Origin: Bryum argenteum
Taxonomy: Eukaryota > Streptophyta > Bryopsida > Bryales > Bryaceae
Assembly (NCBI GenBank): GCA_037043015.1
Contig: CM073324.1
Span: 22,956,097 to 23,020,096 of the forward strand
Reading direction: 5' to 3'
DNA: 64,000 nucleotides
Of this stretch, positions 47,615 through 61,401 are shown piece by piece; the first letter of the stretch is position 1; each line of letters opens with the position of its first letter. Made by a program: the position numbers and the translations under genes. The notes beneath the pieces were generated by a model. The model had not been told where the DNA came from and made no database searches. It was given only the letters and a program-made list of their open reading frames with translations.

Positions 47615-48899
47615 CAAGCCTGGGTGGTCTGAGACACTAGTACAGTTGCCAATTCTTGAGTCATAATGACAACTCCACTGTCGTCACTTTTGGTGCTAAA
47701 TAAGTTAAGTGGAAATACTTGTGTAGAGCTTTCGAAGTACATGTCCTTACAAGACAGTGAGTTACTTTCCTACTTAGTATGACTTTGCATTTTCAAGTTT
47801 TGTGAAGGTTGTGCATAACATGCACAAGTTTGTTAGGTGAGCCACCTTAGGTGTTGAACTATGTTCTTCTTAAGATTTTAAATAAGAATAAGAATTGGCC
47901 TTATGAACTTGTACTACTCTGTCTATTGAGCTTTGTGGTATTCTTGAGCTTTTAATCTTCCATAACTTGGACAGGGTTACTTAAGTTCTGGAACTTGAAA
48001 CTTGGGACCTCTATCAAGCAAACTCATTGGAACACAGTGTACCTGATTAATTGTGCATGGAATCCGCATATCGACAATAAAGTGTGGATCTCCTTCCAGA
48101 ATTAGATTTTGTCTACCTTCAGCCATGCAAGCAAACATAAATTGCCGACGCAGGGGTAATGCTAAGACTTAACTTAAGCAATCCTCCAAAATGGAGTCTA
48201 GAGGAATGGGGTACTAGCTAGGCGGCATTCAGAGCACGCAGTAACATAGAACTAGAGCTATAATGGTGTCACGAAGCTGGTACTTCATATTCTCGTGCCG
48301 GTAGATTCACAACGCTTGCCTGCCCAGCCTCGTCTCGACTTGACAACCAAGCATCCTAGCGTCCTTCAATCTGGACTGTGAGATTGATACACGTTTCTTT
48401 CTTTCAATTAGGGCTTCCATACTGTTGGCAGGTTCCTGGATGCTTTTCACGAAGCATCTTATATAGTTTCCCCATGCGCATCTTACAGTAGAATGGGCTA
48501 TTCCATTTCAACGTATTAAATTACCATTAGGACTTTAGGGATATATATGGTTGTGTTCCCAAATTGGAAGTTTGGGACCTCTCACATAGAGCACCTCTTG
48601 CTTAGAACCCTGTAATATCACTCTCTCTTGGAAGTTGCTACTGTTGGAAGATTTTACTGCAATGAAAGAATCATCACCAAGATTGCATGCATCAAGTTCA
48701 GCGGTACTCGTACAGTCTTACCGAGGAGATACCTATGTAACGCAAGGGTGAGCAGACATTAGCCTGGGAAATCAACAGCTAGAATAGCTACACTAATTAG
48801 TTCATTTAGGTTGTTCCATATTAAGTTGAAACTAGTTATTTCGAATTATTTGATTACGTATTACTACTATGGTAACTTTCATTTATCAATAAACTTGGA

Positions 48900-49818
48900 A
48901 AAAATTCCATTGACCCACGAAGCTCAAATGAGGTTTTTGCTATTTCGGGCAGCCTAGATGAAAGGGTTAAAATTAATATCTTTGTCTAAGATTTTTTTTG
49001 GGTACACATTATATTATAATATGTTTTTTTACAAAAATTCATAGTCAAATTGGATCATAATAATTCTTCAATTGAAATTTGTGTTTCTAGGCCCAACTTG
49101 GGACGAAAAAAATAAAAAATAAATCTTGCATTTAACTTTTATTTTATTTATTTATTTATTTGGTGATGGGTTCATTGATTACTGTTTGCATGCTCAGATT
49201 TTAACCCTTAAACGTCAAGCCCCTCTGAAAATACACTGTAAACCAAGCCCGAGGGGCATGCTCTGATGTTTAAGGGTTAACATGACCCCCTGTTGTCACT
49301 TGCGAGTGATTGTAGATGGGCAGCCTCCAAAATTAAGGCATCTGCCTATGAGAGATTTGGTAATTTAGCAATGTTTTGTTCCAAAATTGTCAAAGTTAGA
49401 GATATAAGAATTTTTTGAAAATATTTTTTGCCTAAAAATCACAAACTTGTAGAGGTATCTTATCAACATTCATTTTTTTCTGAACCTAATACAATAAACA
49501 AGATCCATGTCTTACGAGATTGTCATTTTTATACCTTCTTCTGAAAATAGTTTGCATGAAGGTCACAAAAGCATTATGAGTCTTCGAAATTTTGTATAAC
49601 GGTACTCAACTTAGTTATCTATATAAAAAAAATATGACCAAAATGTTCTGGGTAAAAATCTTCAACATTTCCTTTGTACCATGGAGGCAGTGCCTTGTGA
49701 GCAATGCCCCATAAATATTTTGAATAAACTTTGAATGTTACGATCTTGATAAAGGTAAAAAATTGCAGATTTGAGGTTTCAAACTTTCAATCTCCCAAAA
49801 CACAAGGAAAGTTAGGAT
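48900..49818 (+). mobile_element. Decayed TTAA-family element with a nested element
   Basis: The left part (TTTCGGGCAGCCTAGATGAA, then TTTGTCTAAGATTTT) matches the left arm of the foldback element at 41775. The right end AAGGAAAGTTAGGAT adjoins TTAA at 49819-49822. The left terminus is decayed. The 72-bp element 49205-49276 lies inside it. Confidence 0.6.
49205..49276 (-). mobile_element. 72-bp TTAA-flanked mini-element, copy 2
   Basis: Inverted-orientation copy of 25490-25561, same length, three differences, TTAA on both sides (49201-49204 and 49277-49280). It is nested in a larger decayed element. Confidence 0.85.
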
Positions 49819-50006
49819 TTAAACTCCTAATATAATGTTCCGACCTCTTACTAATAGATAAAAAACACAACCTTTTTGAAAGTGTCATAAATGGAATTGA
49901 AGGTAGGACATAGTCATCTCAAATTCTCAATCATAGAATCTTGTTATTTCTATTTCATAAATAGTGATGTGAATCAAATTTGAAGTCACGAGGCCTCATA
50001 GATCAA

Positions 50007-50153
50007 GGTTGTCTTATTAAGCAAAATTCCTAGTCATTTGTTATACAAAATTTAGATGAGATGTACATCCAAGACCGTCATCAATGTATCAAAGGTACAT
50101 CTCATCTAAATTGTGTCTCACAAATCAACAAGAATTTTGTCTGATAAGACAAC
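50007..50153. repeat. Inverted repeat with arms of about 60 bp
   Basis: The left arm (50007-50066) and right arm (50095-50153) pair through GGTTGTCTTAT/ATAAGACAAC-like and TTTAGATGAGATGTAC/GTACATCTCATCTAAA segments, with mismatches in the middle. Loop about 28 bases. No element family identified. Confidence 0.75.
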
Positions 50154-50964
50154 ATTGTCATAGAACATAGATTGCAAGACCATAATATTTTTCTACTTAA
50201 GTCTTGTATGTCCTAAATGTCAAAAACAACAATTTGGATAAAGGGTTGTAAGTTTCAAGAGCCATAACTTCTTCATGTGATCTGGACAAAATCACTTAGG
50301 TTGAGTCCCAAATCAAGTTTGAATTGTGTGGTATAGTCTTCAAATTCATAAACAAAAGCATGAACTAATGACATGTATTTTACTAAAGGCAATTTCTTTG
50401 GGGGTTTTCAAATGTGGGGCATGTTTTACCACTGCAAGCCAAATATGTGAAATAAAAAATAGGTTCTCATGACCAAAAAAAAAACAATAGTATAATTCTT
50501 AAATGATTTCCAAAAACTTCCTAGTTGAAGGTTTTCAGATTTGAATAATTTTAAAATTCGATTTGCAATAATGTTCTTACAATAATAGCTATATCTCCTT
50601 CATCCACCATTGCATTTCAGCTTCATTTTCCGAAATGGATTCTACTTAGAGTCTAAATTTAATGACAAGTACTAAATCTTCTAAAAAGTTTTTAGAACTT
50701 GTCATTAATGCGAGATGTTTACAGAAACAGTCTCACTATGCAACAGCTACACAATAATAGGCACCCACAATCCTGAGCACCTCTAAAGAATGGACCAAGT
50801 TTACATTACATTCCTCTCTACGAATATTGGAGTGTACGAACTATATATCAAGTACTCAAGATTCAAACAACGGTGCAAAAAACTTCATTCTTTGAAGATG
50901 ATAGGTTACAAATTCTCCAACACAAAGCTTCGTACATGATCTCTAAGGTTGCTTATCATCTGTA

Positions 50965-51227
50965 CACAAGAGTCATTACTTAGTGTTATGCGGAATTAGT
51001 GTAACGGGTAAAGAAGACTATTTCTCTTAAGATTAGTGTTCACTTTTGGCAATCAATGTACATTGTCTTTTCTTCAAGCCACTGATTGCATCACTTCCAA
51101 GATATTCTTCCACTTTGCAAGAAAGTGTGCATGCTCTCACATTTAGTGTTATGGTCTGACAATGGTTACGTGTGACATTTGGTATTACCAAAATTAACGT
51201 ATATAACACTAATTAACAACTCTTGTG
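50965..51227 (+). mobile_element. MITE, CACAAGAG family, copy 3
   Basis: Ends CACAAGAGTCATTACTTAG and TTAACAACTCTTGTG, flanked by TA. Interior shared with copies at 4364 and 36491. Confidence 0.75.
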
Positions 51228-52237
51228 TATCGGAACTGAAATCTCAACCTTTAGAGGCTTTTCGAAGATTCTTACTGAGGCCCAAGCAGAGAGACGGATA
51301 ATCATCATCCTCGTGCACCGCCAGACCCACAATTGTTGCATTGACACATCGATCTCCCTTAGTGCTACCTCAATAATAAAAACTGATCATGAAAAGCGCT
51401 TGAAAAGAGTTGCTGCTTCCTTTCACCCATCCATGTGAATTTTGATGACGAGCGAAATCAACAGAATACTTGTTACAATTTAAGTACTTGACTAGATCAG
51501 CTGCATGTTCGCCATATATCTACGAAATGCCTTTCGAAGAATGATCTCCACAGAAGAAAGCAAGTGCATATACGAGGCAGGATGCCAAGTATAACATACA
51601 GTTCCTTAAGCAGAATCACAGAAGTGTAAATGTTTTCAGTTTGATTGAGATACTAACGATGAGGGTCCTGGATTTATTGCGAAGGTTGCCATTCCATGGA
51701 CAAATCGAGTGCATTGTGCTAAAACCCGTACCCCTGAAAACAGAGTCGATCGAGCCAGCCACCGAATTGAGTTGTCCTTGGATCGAGGGAGCTGTTTCCA
51801 AGGGAGTTATCGTTTGTGGCGATGGTGAGTTCGTCACTCTCTGGTTGTCTTGAGTGAACTACAAGTAAGTGAAATCAAAACAAGGATGAAACGAGAAGAC
51901 TATTCATCTCAAGTTTGAGTTCTCTACTATGATGATCATAAAGACCCCGAGTCTCCAAAAAGTTCTTGAGTTCACTCTCACTTCAAGTACAGTCACCTCC
52001 TTTTATGGTCCATGTTCCGTCTGTATATTGAGATGTTCTTCTGTGACGGAAGCCAGTTTTGTACTAGAATTGCAAACAACCTAGACTTTCCCTATGTACA
52101 GGTATGTGTTTCAACCGACATGTGCTTTTCTTATTGATATGATCAGGTGTATGGATGGCTCGGCTCTCCTTACACGCAAGCAGTTTCCTCGTATCAATCA
52201 GTACTTCTAGATTGTATCGATTGTGTGCAGATTTTCA

Positions 52238-53381
52238 ATGGAGAGAACTATGTTTTGGTGGATGCTGCTCCTGTTGGCGTTTTGCGGTGTGTCTGGGTCG
52301 CCAACGGCAGTGCCACCAGCAGATCATGAGAGTATTCTCAACGCCCTACGGTACGCGGGTTTATCATCATCCGCAGCAGCATTAGAGGATGCAATCAATC
52401 TGGGTGGTTTCCAGGTACCTCCGAGTGCGACATTGTTGGTGCCGACCAACATCGCCATGGAGATAGTTACAGCGAGCGACGTGGACGAGCTCGTGGCCGT
52501 ATTCTCGTACCACACCATTGAAGAGAATCTGTCGTTCAACACGCTCACGAGCGTACCTCTGGGCACCCAGATTCCCTCTCTGCTGAAGAATTCTACCTTG
52601 CTGGTGACGGACAACAATCCCAACAGCTTCCATATCAATGACCGCGAGCTTCTGGCTGCTGATCTATGTTCCATTCAAACCGTCGCTTGCTATGCCGTCG
52701 ACACGGTCTTCGACCGAGATGCCTGGGGCCATGCCGACATCTCCATCATCTTCGCCACCCCTCCCACTTCCGACATCTTGCCCCCAGCAGAGTCTCCCTT
52801 CTCTCCTCCAGGTCAGAACTCACTGCTCACTTCTCGTTAAAACCACGGATTATATCTCTATCTTGTTGCATTCCAAGGGTATTATCCTCAAGAACAAAGA
52901 CATCTGCATATGTGTATAAAGAAAGAAGACTCATTCTGTATCATATTCGAGACAGATGCATTACCCTGAAGTGAAGATAATATTAGTTGAACACAAAATG
53001 AATGATGAAAGCCTCATCTTTTTTCACGTTTTCTAATATCGATTGTTCAGCAGTAGTCAAATGGTGTTTTTGAAGCTGATTGTGTTGGTATTAATAGGTC
53101 TTCCTGCGACTCCAGTGCCTGTGGGTGCACCGTTGATATCGCCCGTGGGAGCCCCCGCAGGAGCTCCAGGTTCGCCACCTCCAACAGCCGGCGGACCGAC
53201 CACAGCATTTCCTCCTCCGGGCAGCCCGGGCAGTACACCCACAGTGCCTTCGGGACCGGGAGCTAGTCCTCCTCCTCCTCCGGGGACTGTAACCGGCGCC
53301 TCAACTGGAGTCATGGAATCACCTTCCTCGTTTCTCACGGTAGCTGTGCTTGCAACGCTAATTGCTATCAACGTGCTGTAG
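52238..53381 (+). CDS. Fasciclin-like arabinogalactan-type protein, GPI-anchored
   Basis: Two exons, 52238-52811 and 53098-53381, join at a phase-1 GT/AG intron to give 285 residues. The signal peptide is MERTMFWWMLLLLAFCGVSG. One divergent FAS1 domain spans about residues 28-165, with the second conserved block around FSYHTIEENLSF and an N-glycosylation site NST. A tail of about 90 residues rich in Pro, Ala, Gly, Ser and Thr (VGAPLISPVGAPAGAPGSPP) resembles arabinogalactan glycomodules. The C-terminal hydrophobic stretch (FLTVAVLATLIAINVL) after small residues is a typical GPI-anchor signal. The protein is predicted on the outer plasma membrane and in the cell wall. A second ATG at 52250 is also possible and keeps most of the signal peptide. 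The function is adhesive or structural by family, not shown here. Confidence 0.85.
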
Positions 53382-54502
53382 ATAGTTCAAATGTTGGTAC
53401 CATTCAATTTTATGATATCACTTAGGAATTGTGATTGCATTGTGATTGAGAATTCTTGTTGTTGCGGATGATTTCCGCAAATTTATGTCGAACATGTGAA
53501 TATATTTGACAACAAAGTCTATTGAGATTTTGTGTAGTTACCTTCTGTTCAGATTATCGATTCTTGTTATCCTTGTGTAGCTCCAGAAATATTATTCTAC
53601 AGAACTGTTGGTATTCAACTGGGTCAATATAAAAGTCAACCTATCAACCTGTTCTTATTCTGGGTAGATCATTGTCCCTCATCTGATTCACCTTGTATTT
53701 GTTTTTCGAATCAGAAATTTACACTATGAACATGGAAGAGTCGGAAGAAAAATGCTCATATTTCACTGGTAGTCTTATCAAAACTTCCAAAACTACCATT
53801 CAGAATGTCGTTTCCTGGTTATGTGCTAATAGTATTGCAGGACATATATAATAGGAAGTTTCTTAGAAAACGATTTTCAGATTGGCAAGCTCATTGACAA
53901 GTGGCTAAGTGAATTTATTTTTGTAGATGGGCAAAGTACGTAAGGAGTTGGACGAAGTGGAATCATTAATTTTGGATAAAAATTGATATACTTATAAATT
54001 TTGGAATTGAAACCTATAGGTGTACCCAAAACCGCTTAACCTAAAATGTTCCGAGTAAATTAAAATTTATAACTAGAAGCCATATAATGTACTTCCTTGC
54101 TTGAATTGGCAGGGTGTTGTGTGGGTTTTGGGCCACCTACCATAGGTTAATCAACCTACAAAAGAACCTACAAAAGTACCTACTTAGAATATTATCGACT
54201 CAATACATGAAAACTGATATTGTTTGGCTTCGATAAGGTAAGTTACTGTGTCAGAAAAAAAGCATCGACTTGTTTACATGAAGTCTCTTGAACTCAAATG
54301 AGTGACAAACTCAAAACCAAAGACGTACAATCGTGAACACAAACTCAGTATCATTACATAAGTGAAAAGCGATGATATATTGAAAAAACTATGATACATT
54401 ATCAATGAGCTCCTCAACGATCGGTGGCTGGTCCATGTTATTCACCATAGTACTCATGTGATCTTCCTCATTCTCGAACATCAGCACGAAGATGATGGAG
54501 GC
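53382..54502. other. Spacer between convergent fasciclin-like and quinone oxidoreductase genes
   Basis: Contains the 3' ends of both flanking convergent genes and otherwise AT-rich sequence with no gene or clear repeat. Confidence 0.6.
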
Positions 54503-56240
54503 TTACTGTGCCTGTGGCTTGAACAAAGCATCAGGAACAAAAACCGTGGATCCCATGGTCTTGCGCCCTTCAAGATCATCTTGCGCCTTGGCAGCTTGGG
54601 AAAGTGGATAGATTGCATGCACGCGGACTTTCAGCACTCCCTTCGCAACAGCTGCAAACAGATCTGCGGACACCTCTTCCAGCTCTTCCCGTTTCACTGT
54701 GTAATGAAACAATGCAGGTCTGGTGAGAAATAGCGATTTTGCAGCTAATGCAGAAGGTGGCATCGGATCAGGCGCTCCTGACGATTGCCCATACAAGACC
54801 AGCATTCCTCGGAGAGCCAAACACTCCAATGAATCCTGCAAACAGTTTCAATCGTTACATCAGCAAATGCATGTCTCGGAAGGGGCAATTCAATTTCAAA
54901 GATATCGTATGAAGAAGGCTGACATTTACCTGTAAGGTATCTTTGCCGACCGAGTCATACACTACTTGAACACCAGCTCCATTAGTAATCTCCTTCACTC
55001 TCTGCACAAGATTCTTCTCTGAATATATAATCACGTGGTGGGCACCGTCTGCTTCTGCCGTCTTTCCTTTCTCTGCAGTTGATACACACGCAATGACCGT
55101 AGCACCAAGACTGCTGGCCCACTGTACCATCAAAGATCCGACTCCACCAGCTGCTGCATGAACAAGAATTGTATGTCCCCTCTCAACCTGATAAAAAAAC
55201 ATCTTAAGAATCAGTCTGGTGCTACAAAATCCATTCCAAGAATGCTTTCCATTGATGCAGTCTGTACCTTGAAAACTTTCCGTAGCAATACTTGAGTTGT
55301 CATTCCTTTGAGAACAATGGCAGCAGCAGTGACATCGTCCACTGCGTCAGGTATCTTCACAAGTTTCTCGGCTGCTATTAACCTCTCTTCAGCATATGCG
55401 CCCTGTCCAACAACACCTGCAGAGGTCCATGGCAATGTACTCAGCTTTGATCCTAATGTAACATTCTTCACAAGCCTAATAAGATCCGTCTAAGTCTTTT
55501 GTGCCATAGGCAAAAAGACTATTTTCTGCAATGTATACACTGTTCAAGCCTTCCGTTAACGACTCAAAAGTACAAAATGACGGCAAAGGACACAACGCTG
55601 CATATTTAAGAGTGAGAAAATTTATCATTAACAACGTTGACTGAAACGTTAACATGGTAGCAGCAACAAATGAGGAAGCAACATTCCTCAAATTCCTAAT
55701 GAGATCCTTCGCCTTCAGTGGAACATTGTTCACTGACGATCTGGGATGCAAACTAATACCGAAGGACACAATGCTTCATAATCAAAAGTGATAAGAAATA
55801 TTATAGCAGCAAAGGTCATACCTGCGTAGCAAACCCTATCGCCAGCACGAACTTCGGTAACATCCGATGCTACTTCCTCCACAACACCAGCGGCCTCCAT
55901 TCCTGAAAAATCACTCCCAATCTCAGTCACTACTCTTGCAAATGGCAAGATTCGATCGCAATGGAATTAAATTACGCGTACCTGGAATGTAAGGAAGCTC
56001 CGCCTTGTACAGGCCTCGTCGAAAATAGGTATCGATCATGTTCAAGCCGATTGCGGTTTGCTTGATCCTGGCTTGTCCGGGACCAGGCTTCCCGACCTCC
56101 ACATCCTCATATTTCAAATTCTGCACAGCATCACAAAAACATATCAATCTCTATCGAATTGCAGCAATCCTGAAATTCCAAATCGGTGAAAAGCGTACCT
56201 CGGTTCCTCCTACTTCATAGAGTTTCACCACCTTCACCAT
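54503..56240 (-). CDS. NADPH:quinone oxidoreductase, zeta-crystallin type (MDR family)
   Basis: Six exons on the minus strand: 56240-56199, 56120-55982, 55902-55822, 55416-55268, 55187-54930 and 54835-54503, at GT/AG borders, giving 333 residues, the usual family length. The N-terminal GroES-like domain includes GLNMIDTYFRRGLY and GMEAAGVVEEV, typical of quinone oxidoreductase 1. The NADPH-binding AAAGGVGSLMVQWA lies at about 148-161. No structural or catalytic zinc ligands are seen, as expected for this branch. The enzyme reduces quinones with NADPH; no targeting peptide is present, so it is probably cytosolic. All exons are intact. It is convergent with the fasciclin-like gene. Confidence 0.94.
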
Positions 56241-58400
56241 AGCTGATCCTCAATTTTGATGCTGAAAGTGGCGATTATGAAGCTTGTAATGCAATAACTG
56301 GCGATTCTGGAGCTGAAAATGCGATGATTGAATTGTTTGGTGATCGATGGCCCTTATACGATTGCTGGGATTGGTCACCAGCACTTGCAGCTTCCATAGC
56401 CATGGCTCATGAGGAGCTACAGACGAGAGTACGGGTGGCGGAGAGTGGTTGATTGGGACCGGCTTAATTCCGACGTGGACACTGATAAGTATATCCTGGT
56501 GGGTTCACACTGAAACCTTCTGGGACTCTTTCGTCGTTTCAGGAATTCGGATGTCATTTATCGATGAAGGATAACATCCATCCAGAAGCTCGGAGCAGTG
56601 AGTGTGACCTTGTCTTGCGCTGAGAGTTCTAAAGAAAACAGTCTAGATAGATAGAAGATACATAGAAACTCTCGCCTTGTTGAAGATGCAAATGACAGCA
56701 AGGAGAATACAAAGTAAGCATAGAAAAGATAGACACAAAAGAGAGAGTCTTAGATTGTGAGAAAGAGTATATGGAGGTACAAGGAGAGAAAAGATAAATA
56801 ATACTTCTCTCTCATAGGTCCAAAGTTGATGGTATATTACATTCGTGACTCAACAAATCACGAGACAAATGAGAGCGTGTGTGAGAATATTAATTCTCAA
56901 GAGTCCTCCTCGCTCGATGAGGTATTAAAAATATAAAATAACATAGTAAACTGGTACAAATACGGCTCAATGCCGATGATAGTCGCCAAGTTGTAGACTT
57001 GGTCGACTGAATAAATTGTCGGTAGTTAACCGACCGCTTTAACCCCTAAATTTCCTTGTTGTTTTTGGAACCTTGAAACCTCAAAACTGCCATTTTCTAC
57101 TACTATGTACTCCCGGCGGTACGAGTCAGATTTTTTTACTTTATTTTGACTTCTAACCGTAAGATCTTGTACAAAACCCTAATTGGAAAAACTGATTTAA
57201 ATTTCAACCGTTGGATGTTTGGCATTTGTGAGATCATAACGTTCAAAGTTACCACAAATGTTTTTTTGGGTATTGCCCAAGAGACAAAATGTCAATGGTG
57301 CAAAGGGCGAATTGATGATGATTACCTCAAACATTTTGGTCACATTTTTTTTCATGTAGGTTTATAGGTTCTTCATGCTCATGCAAAAACTTGGAAACAG
57401 ATTCCACTTTTAGAACCTTCACTAAAAATGTTTTCCAACTTAGGGTCTAAAATCTCCCATTAGAGTTGAAATATGAAAAAACTTGGTGGTATCTATAGGG
57501 TTCTGAATTTTGAAAAAGTGAACGGTGAGAGGGTGCACTCATAGGATTGTGAATTTTGGGCACAACTTTTGTTCAAAAATTTTACAATCTCAATCTGTAA
57601 TGAATTTTTTAAGATTTACAGTAAGAAAATTAGAAAAATAAGAAAATGGCAGCCTTACAAAGCTGGACCCCTTATTAGCCCCACTACACCCTTTACATGC
57701 ATTCATAAAAATATCAAAGTAGATCTTGTTGTTATAAATGCAATGGCCTAAATTGGTCAAAGTTGACTTACATTTATGGCATGTGTAAGTAAAATTCACT
57801 CGTGGATAGTGCCACCTATGCGGAATACATTGAAATTACATTGAGATTAGTGTTAGGGGGGGAGCATTTAGTATGGCATGAGAGCAACCCCCATTCGCAG
57901 ATCATGGGTTAGCCATAACCCCCTTCTTAACCCCTTGTCCATGTCATATTTCTTCTCTCAAACCGCACGACTGCCCTATTTCTGACAGTAACCCCCATTG
58001 GCTTAGAGCCCCGCCCGTCTGCCCCTTCTCGACTCCAAAACAAAATAATGTCATAGAAGTCGTGAAAATGAGAATTTTACACCAAGATTTTTACAACATC
58101 CTCATCATGAAAATGCCCACCTCCGATAAAAAAATTAGCAAAAAATATCAATTTTTACTACTTCACTTACGCTGCCCAAAACAACTAAAACCCGTTTTGG
58201 GTTTTAAGAAAAGTTAGGGATTAAGGTTCGATTCGCGCCAACCTCGTCAAGTGATGGGGAAAACTCACGGCTTGGCACGCTAGTGAGGCACGCAGAACCA
58301 GTCGACCCGATCACATACCTAAACATGTGACAAGATGCGAAGCACCTTAAGATGACTAACGGACTCCATGCATGAATCAAAGATTGTGATTCTCATCACG
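56241..58400. other. Spacer with quinone reductase promoter and a TTAA element
   Basis: The first few hundred bases should hold the promoter of the quinone oxidoreductase. The 1178-bp TTAA-flanked element at 57043-58220 fills most of the second half. No gene is supported. Confidence 0.6.
57043..58220 (+). mobile_element. 1178-bp TTAA-flanked element
   Basis: Left end CCCCTAAATTTCCTTG, right end AAGAAAAGTTAGGGA, flanked by TTAA (57039-57042 and 58221-58224). Inside are the GTAAGATCTTGTAC and GTGAGATCATAACGTTC motifs of the family. There is no transposase-like frame, so it is non-autonomous. Confidence 0.75.
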
Positions 58401-61370
58401 ACCTGCCTTTTATTTGCTACCTCATTAAAACCTTATTTGCGAAAAACTTTAATGATGATCAAGAGAAAAACACAAATGAAGGAACAAGAGTACAACAAAC
58501 TTCATCACCTCCTTTTCATGGTAAAACTCATTGGAAAAAATCCAGATAAGAGTATTAGAAGTTATTGGGTAACTTCTTATTTTATGACATTCAATTGATG
58601 CATGCCAATACCATGAACAACTCTACGATGAACAAACACCGGAAGTGCTTTCGTAAACAAATCTGCAAGATTGTCTGCTGATATAATCTTCTTGATTTCA
58701 AATACATCACTGATATTATCAAATCATGAGTGAAACTTAAATACTTTGGATCAATATATTTGCTTTGATTGTCCTAGTTAAAACTTGTCTGCATTTGTGA
58801 AACACAAGCACTATTATCCTTATATAAACTGTAGCAGCGTTGTCATATAGTAATCCAGAATTCGTTAAAATAAAATTACCAACAATTTTTAGTTAGATGC
58901 ATTCTCTAAAAGCCTCATGTAAAGCAATAACTTCTGAATGATTCGATGATGTCGCAACTATAGTTTGTTTTACAGATTTCCAAGAGACTGCAGCACTGTT
59001 ACTCAAGAAAACATAACCAATTTAAAATTAGGAGATTGTCGGATCAGATCTATAATTAGTATCAGCATATCCAACTAATGTTGAATTCGTCAATCGTGTA
59101 TAATGTAGACCCAAGTGCTTAGTTCTCTTCAAACATCGAAATAAATGTTTTATGTTGTTCCAATATAGTAAAGTTGCATGAGCACTATGACGTGCAAGAC
59201 ACTAATTGCAAAAAAATGTCTCGCATTGTTCGTTTGACCAAGTATAATATTCTTCCAACCACTGCAAAGTATAAATATTGTTCGCCCAATGTATTTTCCT
59301 CCTTCCTGCAACGACGATAACGATAATCACCTTTAACATTATGACCAATCATTGGCGTAGATAATGGATGCGAATCAATCATGTTGAAAGTTCTAAAATT
59401 CGATTGATATATGTCGATTTAAAAAAAAAAAAATTAAAAAAATACTACTATTTTTCAAACAAAGTACTTGTAAATCAATACAAAAAGTGATTTGAGCAAG
59501 TAATTTCATTTCAAACTCCCCCCTTAGAAGCCGAGTAGCTGCATAGCATGCACATGCCGTTCTAACAACATTTGAGATTATCTACATATGCTACATTTTA
59601 AACGTTTGTGTGTCTCGTTTGATGAATAAATAGTAGAGTTACATATCAATCATAAAATGATGACTGATAAGAAAATCCCTTAAATGCAGGTACCAGATAC
59701 GACCCGATTGTTTGAAGCCATATAGAGCATATTACAATTTAACCTCATGGTGCTTACCAGCAATAGGTGCTGAAGAACTTGTGCGATCAAGTCCATGAAG
59801 AAGCTTCATATAAAGGTTAGGCTCAAGTGATTTGTAAAAATAAGCAGTGACAATATCCATGAGACGCATTTTTAAAGTGAAATGCATAGTAATACCGATT
59901 AAATATCGGAAAGTAACGAAATCCATAACAGGTGAACATACTGAATTAAAATGAATTCCAAAATTTTGGATAAAAGCTTAAGCAACCAAACGGTCTTTAT
60001 AACGAGTGATTGTACCTTTGCCATCACGTTTGCGAAGAAACAGAAGTTTGTGGTCAAGAAGTTTATATGTGAGATTATTCACAATAAAGCCAATATCGGT
60101 CATTTCCTCAAAAATATATATTTTGCTTCCCATTTAAGCCAATCAAAGCAATGCATCGCTTCGTCAACTTTCACGCAACAGATGGGATCATCTTTCACGC
60201 AACAGTTGCTCTCAGCAATCATACATAAGAAATTATTGTCGAATTGAAAGTCGGGCCTAATGAACATCTCAACAATGTTACGATAGAAAATTATTAATTT
60301 TGTAAAAGATATAAATATTCCTCCAACTGGTGAAGCTTGAATGAAAGCAATGCGATTTTTTGTAAGAAAAGCTAAGGATATAATAGAAAAAAAATGATTA
60401 GAAGTTACCATTTTTTACGTGATTTGCGTATCAGGATCACAAGTGCATTTAACTATCGGTTCAGAATGTATAGATACTGGTGAATATACCATAGAAACCC
60501 GAGCATGAAGATTGTGAGCTTCATTGAGTGAATTTTTAATAATCCTCGATGCCTTGTAGAAATTCTCAGGTGGTAAATTAGAAATCTTTTGCAAATATGA
60601 AATTTTAACAACTTCACTTTCAGCTAAAGAAGATTACGAATAAAAATTTAGTATAAATATTTCAGAGGTTTTCTTCTCAAGAGGTTTAGTCTCTTGAGAA
60701 GATATTCTGTTAGTGAAAAACGAAAATTTCTGTCTTTTGAACCTGCAGGTGGCGAAACAGGCCTGTAGTAACGTACCGGTAGTTGAAGTGATGCAGCGAA
60801 TGATACTTTGTGAATCAAATTCAACATAAATATCTTCCTGTCGATGAATATTGGTCTTATGTGAATAGGGTTCGAAGAAAGGAACCTATACACGACACCC
60901 AAATGTACGCAAATAAAAAACATCTGAGTGTCACTCGAAAATAAGTTCTTATGAGTTGCATTTTTTGTAAATGAAAGTTGAAGACGGATTAGCGTCGCAG
61001 CATATAAAACAGCATGTCCCAACATTGTTGAAGGTAAACGAGCGAGTAGAAGTACAGATCGTGTAAATAACTGAATTCTTTTTATAAAGCATTCAACTTA
61101 GTCGTTTTGAGCGTGTTTATACGGGACAGAATAAGTGAGGTCAATTCTCGTTGCGATGCAACAATATTCGAATGACTTCGAACGAAACTATTGAGAATCA
61201 TCCATAGGTAGCGTTTAAATTGGATAATCAAGAAAATGAGCCTTACAACTTATAAGCATTGAAAATAATTGGCAAACGCTAAATTTTAATGATAATAAAG
61301 AGACATAGGATTGTCAGACCGATGCATTAGCAAGAAGAAAAAATAAAAATTAAAAAAAAAAAAATAAAAA

Positions 61371-61401
<31 letters not shown>

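Larger units (their letters stand above)
47615..52237. other. Intergenic region between GTPase and fasciclin-like genes
   Basis: No gene is supported. It begins with the GTPase 3' UTR. It holds a decayed TTAA-family element (about 48900-49818) containing a nested 72-bp mini-element, an inverted repeat at 50007-50153, and a MITE at 50965-51227. A 70-codon frame at 51641-51853 has no recognised similarity. Confidence 0.6.

Noticed and set aside
51641-51853. 70-codon frame upstream of the fasciclin-like gene
   Set aside because: An overlapping antisense frame is equally long and neither resembles a known protein.
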